Shown: one piece after another, positions 59,151 to 64,000 of the stretch
Layout of the letters: every line of letters starts with the position of its first letter
How positions within the stretch are numbered: the stretch's first letter is position 1
Assembly: GCF_900187445.1 (NCBI RefSeq)
Contig: NZ_FYEB01000007.1
Location: 1 to 64,000, forward strand
Direction of reading: 5' to 3'
Length of the DNA: 64,000 bases
From: Pseudomonas sp. Irchel s3b2
GTDB lineage: Bacteria > Pseudomonadota > Gammaproteobacteria > Pseudomonadales > Pseudomonadaceae
The notes under the pieces: model-generated
The model's database searches: none
Seen by the model: only the letters and a program-made list of their open reading frames with translations
What the model was told of the DNA's origin: nothing
Translations under genes and position numbers: made by a program

Positions 59151-59173
59151 TGCCCGCGATGACAACGCGGGCA
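59151..59173. terminator. Hairpin between convergent genes
   Basis: TGCCCGCG (59151-59158) and CGCGGGCA (59166-59173) pair perfectly around a 7-nt loop, five nt after the DUF1624 stop. T-runs are weak on both sides. Confidence 0.6.
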
Positions 59174-59187
59174 ACCCGTTCCGGGGA

Positions 59188-59412
59188 TCAGTCCTCCTTG
59201 CGAACCGTGGCCACGTCATCGGCCCGGACTTTCACCTTGGCCCCGGAAATATCTTCAAACTCGAAGAAACCATCCTTGGTCTTGGTGTTCGGCATGTCCT
59301 TGGTCAAATACTGGGTGCCATTTTGCAAGGTCACGACCGTTGGCGTCGAGCAACCGGCCAGGGCCAGAAAGGCCGCTACCACCAAGGGCAAACCCAGAGT
59401 CTTGATATTCAT
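59188..59412 (-). CDS. YgdI/YgdR-family (DUF903) small lipoprotein
   Basis: 74 residues. A lipoprotein signal with lipobox LALAGC (acylated Cys about residue 21) precedes a compact SH3-like domain: TVVTLQNGTQYLTKDMPNTK and DISGAKVKVRADDVATVRKE. This is the DUF903 pattern of enterobacterial YgdI/YgdR. It should be an outer- or inner-membrane lipoprotein of unknown role. ATG 59412 has GGGAGG five nt upstream and is preferred over the in-frame GTG at 59418. Confidence 0.88.
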   Translation of the reverse strand: MNIKTLGLPLVVAAFLALAGCSTPTVVTLQNGTQYLTKDMPNTKTKDGFFEFEDISGAKVKVRADDVATVRKED

Positions 59413-59621
59413 ATACACCTCCCATCACTCAATAAAAACAGCGCGACCGCCTCGCTCGAGATGAGTCGTCACCGAACCTCTAACGCGGTTGGTGCGATGG
59501 AATGGCAGAAAGTTCGATGGTCACCCGAAAAATTGCCGAATAGCGTCGCCACTGATCTTTTTCCGTTTGCACCGGGTGGGGCATAGCTGCTATCTGTACG
59601 CATAACCAGTATTCGCTTGCC

Positions 59622-61289
59622 ATGGCCCTTTTGCCCGTGATTGTAAATCCTCTCGATGACCCGTTCTATTACTTGAACAATTTCATGCAAGTGCTTGATT
59701 GGCTTGAACATCGCTATGCCGATGTGTTGAGCGTCGAGGAACAGGATTTCATCCGCGACTTCAATCGACTGCCCCGCGAGTCCCAAGCGCTGCTGGTCAG
59801 ACTGGTGATGCGCAAGGGTGTGCATTTCAGGGCTGGCAAACTGAGTTACGCCGAGATCGGCGACATCGATAGCGCTGCGACGCCGTTGCTGGCATCGGGC
59901 TGGATCGACCAGCAGTCGCCATTGCACATCGAGGAATTGTTCGAAGTGTTACTCAAAGCCGAGATTCTCCAGTGCTTTGGCGGCGCCATCGATCAGCCCA
60001 AAAGCAAAAAGAACGATTGGCTGCCGGCCTTGAGCGAGCAGTTTCCCGAAGCGCAAAGTTTTGCCCAGTGGTGTCCGGCACTGAATGACCGGTTGTTCAG
60101 CCTGACCGTCATGGGCCTGTGCGACCGGCTGCGGCTGATGTTCTTTGGCAATCTTTACCAGGACTGGTCGGAGTTCGTGCTGGCCGACCTGGGCATCTTT
60201 ACCTACGAAAAAGTCGAGTTCTGCGCCGAGTCCCGAGGGTTGCGCAGTCGCGAGGACGTCGATGCCTGCCTGTTCCTGTACAGCTGTCAGCAGCGTTTCG
60301 AAGCCGGTGAAGATGTGGCGGCGATTGTCGAGCAGATCAACGGGCTGGAACTCGACAATCCCTGGCTGCAAAGACGTCGGGGCAAACTGCTGTTCCAGAT
60401 CGCTCAGCATTGCGAACGTATCGTGGATTTTTCCGCCGCCCTGAGCCTCTACCGCGAATGCGACTACCCCGGCGCGCGTCTGCGGCTGATTCGCGTGTTG
60501 GAGCGCAGTGCTGAATATCAGTTGGCCTTGGACTTGGCCGCCCACGCCGAGCAAGCCCCTGAAAGCGCCGCCGAGCATCAGCATCTATTGCGTGTGCTGC
60601 CCAGACTGCGGCGCAAGCTGGGCGGGCCACCGATCAAGCGACCAGCCCCTCGCGCCATGCAGCGCCTGGATCTGCAATTACCCAGACACGATCCGGCGTT
60701 GTCGGTGGAGTCTTACGTTCAGGCGCACCTGGCGGACGAGTCGGCGCCGGTGCATTACGTCGAGAACAGCCTGATCAATTCACTGTTCGGGCTGCTGTGC
60801 TGGCCGGCGATTTTCGCGCCGTTGCCGGGGGCATTTTTTCACGCGTTCCAGCGCGGGCCGGTGGACCTGCTCAACGAAGATTTTCATGCGCGGCGCGCGG
60901 ATCTGTTCCAGGAATGCCTCGCCGAACTCGATGACGGCCGTTATGTGCACACTGTCCGCGAGCGTTACAGCGCCAAGTGGGGCGTGCAGTCACCGTTCGT
61001 ATTCTGGGGCGCGCTGAGCGAGGAACTGCTGGAGCAGGCGCTCGACTGTCTGCCTGCCGAACACCTCAAGCATTGGTTCAATCGACTGCTGCTCGACATC
61101 AAGGCCAACCGCGCCGGCATGCCGGACCTGATTCAGTTTTGGCCGCAAGACAAAACCTACCGAATGATCGAAGTCAAAGGCCCCGGCGATCGGTTGCAAG
61201 ACAATCAATTGCGCTGGCTGGAATTCTGTCACGAGCACCAGATGCCGATCGCCGTGTGCTACGTGCAATGGGCGGAGCAGGGCGCGTGA
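59622..61289 (+). CDS. fan1: FAN1-type structure-specific nuclease (VRR-NUC domain)
   Basis: 555 residues, close to P. aeruginosa FAN1 (about 560). The C-terminal VRR-NUC domain carries Asp502 (GMPDLIQFW) and the Glu517-Val-Lys519 triad in MIEVKGPGDRLQDNQLRWLE. A SAP-like/helical DNA-binding N-terminus (LPRESQALLVRLVMRKGVHF) and TPR-like middle precede it. Bacterial FAN1 cuts flap and cross-linked DNA. It overlaps the next gene by GTGA, so it works with, or is at least co-expressed with, the helicase. The region 59413-59621 upstream contains no other gene and presumably the promoter. Confidence 0.92.
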   Translation: MALLPVIVNPLDDPFYYLNNFMQVLDWLEHRYADVLSVEEQDFIRDFNRLPRESQALLVRLVMRKGVHFRAGKLSYAEIGDIDSAATPLLASGWIDQQSPLHIEELFEVLLKAEILQCFGGAIDQPKSKKNDWLPALSEQFPEAQSFAQWCPALNDRLFSLTVMGLCDRLRLMFFGNLYQDWSEFVLADLGIFTYEKVEFCAESRGLRSREDVDACLFLYSCQQRFEAGEDVAAIVEQINGLELDNPWLQRRRGKLLFQIAQHCERIVDFSAALSLYRECDYPGARLRLIRVLERSAEYQLALDLAAHAEQAPESAAEHQHLLRVLPRLRRKLGGPPIKRPAPRAMQRLDLQLPRHDPALSVESYVQAHLADESAPVHYVENSLINSLFGLLCWPAIFAPLPGAFFHAFQRGPVDLLNEDFHARRADLFQECLAELDDGRYVHTVRERYSAKWGVQSPFVFWGALSEELLEQALDCLPAEHLKHWFNRLLLDIKANRAGMPDLIQFWPQDKTYRMIEVKGPGDRLQDNQLRWLEFCHEHQMPIAVCYVQWAEQGA

Positions 61290-63565
61290 GCTACAGCATT
61301 GCGGTGCGGGCGCTGTGTGAATTCACCGCCAAGGTCGGCGACCTCGACCTGCGCTTCACCCCGTCGCCGACCGCGCTGGAAGGCATCGTCGGGCATCGCA
61401 CCGTGGCGTCACGGCGCAGCGAGGGTTACCAGAGCGAGGTCGCGCTTGAGGGCCAGTATCGAACCTTGACCGTGAAGGGCCGAGCGGACGGCTATGATCC
61501 GGCGCAAAACTGCCTCGAAGAAGTCAAAACCTACCGTGGCGACCTGAGCAAACAACCGGCCAACCACCGCCAATTGCACTGGGCGCAGGCGAAGATCTAC
61601 GGCGGGTTGATGTGTCAGAAACTGCAGTTGGAGCAGATTAATCTGGCGCTGGTGTATTTCGACATCGTCAGCGAAAAGGAAACCTGTCTGGTCGAGGCTT
61701 TCAGCTCCGCCGACTTGCAGTTGTTTTTCGAGCACCATTGCGGGTTGTTCCTGCAGTGGGCCGAGCAGGAAATGGCCCATCGCGAAGGGCGTAATCTGGC
61801 GGCGCAACAGTTGGCATTTCCCCATGCCGATTTTCGTCCCGGGCAACGGCATCTGGCCGAATCAGTGTTCAAGGCGGTCAGCACCGGTCGCTGCTTGATG
61901 GCCCAGGCACCGACCGGTATTGGCAAGACCGTTGGCACACTGTTTCCGATGCTCAAGGCCCTGGCGCCGCAACAACTGGACAAGGTGTTTTTCCTCACGG
62001 CGAAAACCCCGGGGCGCAAATTGGCGCTTGATGCCGCTCAGGTCATCCTCGACAGCGCCGACGCTCCGCCATTGCGAGTCCTCGAGATGATCGCCCGGGA
62101 CAAGGCTTGCGAGCACCCGGACAAAGCCTGCCACGGCGAGTCGTGCCCGTTGGCCCAGGGCTTTTATGATCGTTTGCCGGCCGCGCGTCAGACAGCCAGC
62201 CAACGGAGCCTGCTGAACCAGAGTGCCTTGCGCGAGGTTGCCCTGCAGCATGACGTTTGCCCCTACTACCTGAGCCAGGAAATGGCCCGCTGGGCGGACG
62301 TGGTGGTCGCTGACTACAACTACTATTTCGACTTTAGCGCATTGCTGTTCGGGCTGGCCCAGGCCAATAACTGGACAGTCGCGGTGCTGGTCGACGAAGC
62401 CCACAATCTGGTGGAGCGTGGCCGGCAGATGTACAGCGCCAGCCTCGACCAGGCGACGTTGAACAGCGTGCGAAAAACCGCGCCTGAGCCGCTAAAGAGA
62501 TCCTTGCAGCGGGTCAATCGTGAATGGAATGCCCTGCATGATCAGCAACTCAGCCCCTATCAGGCCTACGACAAAGCCCCGGAAAAACTGCTTCAGGCGC
62601 TGTCCCTATGCTGCGCGAGCATCGGCGACTACCTGAACGATCATCCCCAAGGCCTGGACAGCGGCTTGCAGAACTTTTACTTCGACATGCTGCAATTCGG
62701 CCGCGTGGCTGAGCTGTTCGATGAGCACTTCCTGTTCGACATCAGCAAACGCGACCTCGACCGCAAGCGCAACCTGTCGCAACTGTGCCTGCGCAACGTG
62801 GTGCCCGCCGCTTTCATTCGCCCGCGCCTGACCGCTGCGCGTAGCACCGTACTGTTTTCCGCCACCTTGAACCCTCGGCATTATTACGCCGATTTGCTGG
62901 GAACACCGGCGAATACCGTCTGGATTGATGTGGAATCGCCATTCAGCGCCGAACAGTTGCAAGTGCACATCGTCAGCCAGATTTCGACCCGCTATGTTCA
63001 CCGTCAGGCGTCCCTTGAACCCATCGTCGAGCTGATTGCCAAACAGTTCACCCAGCGCCCCGGTAACTACCTGGCGTTCTTCAGCAGCTTCGACTATTTG
63101 CAGCAAGTGGCCCAGTTGCTGGCCGAACGGCATCCGCACATCACGCTGTGGTCGCAGTCCCGGGGAATGGGGGAAGGGCCGCGTCAGGCGTTTCTCGATC
63201 AATTCACCCTCCATAGTCAGGGCGTAGGGTTTGCGGTGCTGGGTGGAGCATTCGGAGAAGGCATCGATTTACCCGGCGCGCGGTTGATTGGTGCATTCAT
63301 CGCCACCCTGGGGCTGGCGCAACTGAATCCGGTCAACGAACAGATGAAACAGCGCATGGCGGCGATTTTCGGTGCCGGGTATGACTACACCTACCTGTTT
63401 CCCGGTGTGCAGAAAGTGGTGCAAGCAGCGGGGCGGGTGATCCGCACTCAGCAGGATCAAGGGGTGGTGATGCTGATCGATGACCGGTTTGGCGAGAGCA
63501 AGGTCAAGCAATTGTTGCCGCGCTGGTGGTCAGTTGAACCGCCGCATTTTCCTTCTGTCCTGTAG
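61286..63565 (+). CDS. PD-(D/E)XK-nuclease and XPD/DinG-type iron-sulfur helicase fusion
   Basis: 759 residues. The N-terminal ~150 residues carry a RecB/Cas4-like nuclease pattern: Asp68 in GRADGYDP, Glu79-Val-Lys81 in LEEVKTYRGD, and HWAQAKIYGG. The helicase part has Walker A APTGIGKTVGT (Lys214), DEAH box (Asp370-Glu-Ala-His) and QAAGRVIRTQQDQG as motif VI. Four cysteines between motifs I and II (275, 282, 287, 325) match an XPD/DinG [4Fe-4S] cluster. GTG 61286 overlaps the fan1 stop. The pair should process branched or cross-linked DNA with 5'-3' unwinding; the division of work is inferred. Confidence 0.9.
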   Translation: MSYSIAVRALCEFTAKVGDLDLRFTPSPTALEGIVGHRTVASRRSEGYQSEVALEGQYRTLTVKGRADGYDPAQNCLEEVKTYRGDLSKQPANHRQLHWAQAKIYGGLMCQKLQLEQINLALVYFDIVSEKETCLVEAFSSADLQLFFEHHCGLFLQWAEQEMAHREGRNLAAQQLAFPHADFRPGQRHLAESVFKAVSTGRCLMAQAPTGIGKTVGTLFPMLKALAPQQLDKVFFLTAKTPGRKLALDAAQVILDSADAPPLRVLEMIARDKACEHPDKACHGESCPLAQGFYDRLPAARQTASQRSLLNQSALREVALQHDVCPYYLSQEMARWADVVVADYNYYFDFSALLFGLAQANNWTVAVLVDEAHNLVERGRQMYSASLDQATLNSVRKTAPEPLKRSLQRVNREWNALHDQQLSPYQAYDKAPEKLLQALSLCCASIGDYLNDHPQGLDSGLQNFYFDMLQFGRVAELFDEHFLFDISKRDLDRKRNLSQLCLRNVVPAAFIRPRLTAARSTVLFSATLNPRHYYADLLGTPANTVWIDVESPFSAEQLQVHIVSQISTRYVHRQASLEPIVELIAKQFTQRPGNYLAFFSSFDYLQQVAQLLAERHPHITLWSQSRGMGEGPRQAFLDQFTLHSQGVGFAVLGGAFGEGIDLPGARLIGAFIATLGLAQLNPVNEQMKQRMAAIFGAGYDYTYLFPGVQKVVQAAGRVIRTQQDQGVVMLIDDRFGESKVKQLLPRWWSVEPPHFPSVL

Positions 63566-63692
63566 GAATATTTACTTTATAAAACAGTGACATATCTTGA
63601 AAGACACGCTCATTTGAACAAACAACGAAACAGCGCTTTATTCAAAGGGCAGCAATCACTTTCTTGCGAATCTTTGATAAGGAAATCAAGGT

Positions 63693-64000
63693 ATGTCAGT
63701 AGCTCCAAATTACACTTACACCCCAGAGCAGGTCACTGCAGCATTCACTGAAATCATCGCGACGCTGTTCAGCGGGATCACTGCCGAGGCAACCCCGAAA
63801 ATGCTGATCGTTGCCGGGCTGCAAGGGTCAGGTAAAACGTATCTGCTGGAAAAAAACCTACTGCCTTCCAACCGCTACGGCAATTATGTTCGCCTGTACC
63901 TGCCCGACTACCGAAAAAAGCATCCTCAATACGACGATATGATCAAACTCGGTGTCTTGCACGCTTACGAGCATACGGAAGCCTTTGTCCGGGAGGTCTG
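63693..64000 (+). CDS. Zeta-toxin-family kinase (partial, 3' end beyond window)
   Basis: 102 codons are visible from ATG 63693, which has AAGGAAA and AAGGT upstream. The Walker A motif is IVAGLQGSGKTYLLE (Lys48), followed by VRLYLPDYRKKHPQYDDM, which matches the zeta-toxin substrate-site pattern D-x-x-R-x-x-H-P (Asp72). Zeta toxins phosphorylate UDP-N-acetylglucosamine or related substrates and poison cell-wall synthesis. No epsilon-like antitoxin gene lies in the 127-nt AT-rich spacer upstream (63566-63692); it may be absent or downstream. A non-toxin P-loop kinase of the same fold is possible. Confidence 0.75.
   Translation, partial: MSVAPNYTYTPEQVTAAFTEIIATLFSGITAEATPKMLIVAGLQGSGKTYLLEKNLLPSNRYGNYVRLYLPDYRKKHPQYDDMIKLGVLHAYEHTEAFVREV

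Noticed and set aside
60977..61285. Upstream start for the nuclease-helicase gene
   Set aside because: It would overlap 300 nt of FAN1 in another frame; GTG 61286 gives the standard coupled start and the family N-terminus.
1..64000. tRNA, rRNA or riboswitch genes
   Set aside because: I looked in intergenic regions for cloverleaf and T-loop (GTTCGA) signals and known leader motifs and found none convincing; a covariance-model scan was not possible.

Overview
The window reads as chromosomal DNA of a fluorescent Pseudomonas (P. fluorescens / P. chlororaphis / P. protegens type). The reasons are: an alkaline protease-lipase secretion cluster (aprA-aprI-aprDEF, a subtilisin autotransporter, pueB and pueA); a divergent mexS/mexT pair; pgm; a FAN1 nuclease gene; Pseudomonas-type REP/REPIN hairpins between genes; and uniformly GC-rich coding sequence with long antisense shadow frames. 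No rRNA, tRNA, CRISPR array or intact insertion sequence was seen.

Layout. 1-3.2 kb: 5' part of pntAA, a GbdR/ArgR-like GlxA-AraC regulator and a GabP-like amino-acid permease, all on the minus strand. 3.5-13.4 kb: a rhizopine (3-O-methyl-scyllo-inosamine) style moc locus. mocA-mocC-mocB lie on the minus strand behind a textbook sigma-54 promoter and diverge from an AcoR-type sigma-54 activator; a LacI-type regulator diverges from mocD-mocE-mocF and a second TIM-barrel isomerase gene. 13.5-28.9 kb: an accessory region bounded by copies of the last nine codons of mexT (MFFGDPESL-stop at 13533, 15791 and 28879). These look like attachment-site scars of elements that entered at the mexT 3' end. 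The first segment holds a MerR regulator and a dehydrogenase/epimerase gene with a 20-bp-spacer promoter. The second holds an XRE-cupin regulator, an EamA exporter and a tightly packed biosynthetic operon: KAS III, ACP, KAS II, acyl-CoA-oxidase-like flavoprotein, thioesterase, FAH-family enzyme, FAD-linked oxidase, SDR and a full-length pyruvate dehydrogenase E1 homologue. I do not recognise the product of this operon; it is the best candidate for an undescribed system.

28.9-43.2 kb: mexT/mexS, an unknown 496-residue protein beside a MocR-type GntR/aminotransferase regulator, pgm, a pirin, a stand-alone UvrD-like helicase, the reverse transsulfuration pair (cystathionine beta-synthase and gamma-lyase) and a DUF1652 gene. 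44.0-57.7 kb: the secreted-enzyme cluster, in which the AprDEF type I exporter serves the metalloprotease and the two RTX lipases/polyurethanases. 57.9-64 kb: a DUF1624 membrane protein, a small lipoprotein, the FAN1 nuclease translationally coupled to a nuclease-DinG-type helicase fusion, and the start of a zeta-toxin-like kinase cut by the window edge.

Functionally, the moc locus would take up and degrade a rhizosphere amino-inositol, with two regulators dividing transport/dehydrogenation from oxygenase demethylation. The 18-28.7 kb operon would build and export a fatty-acid-derived small molecule. All assignments come from reading sequence and recalled family knowledge; no database search was run.
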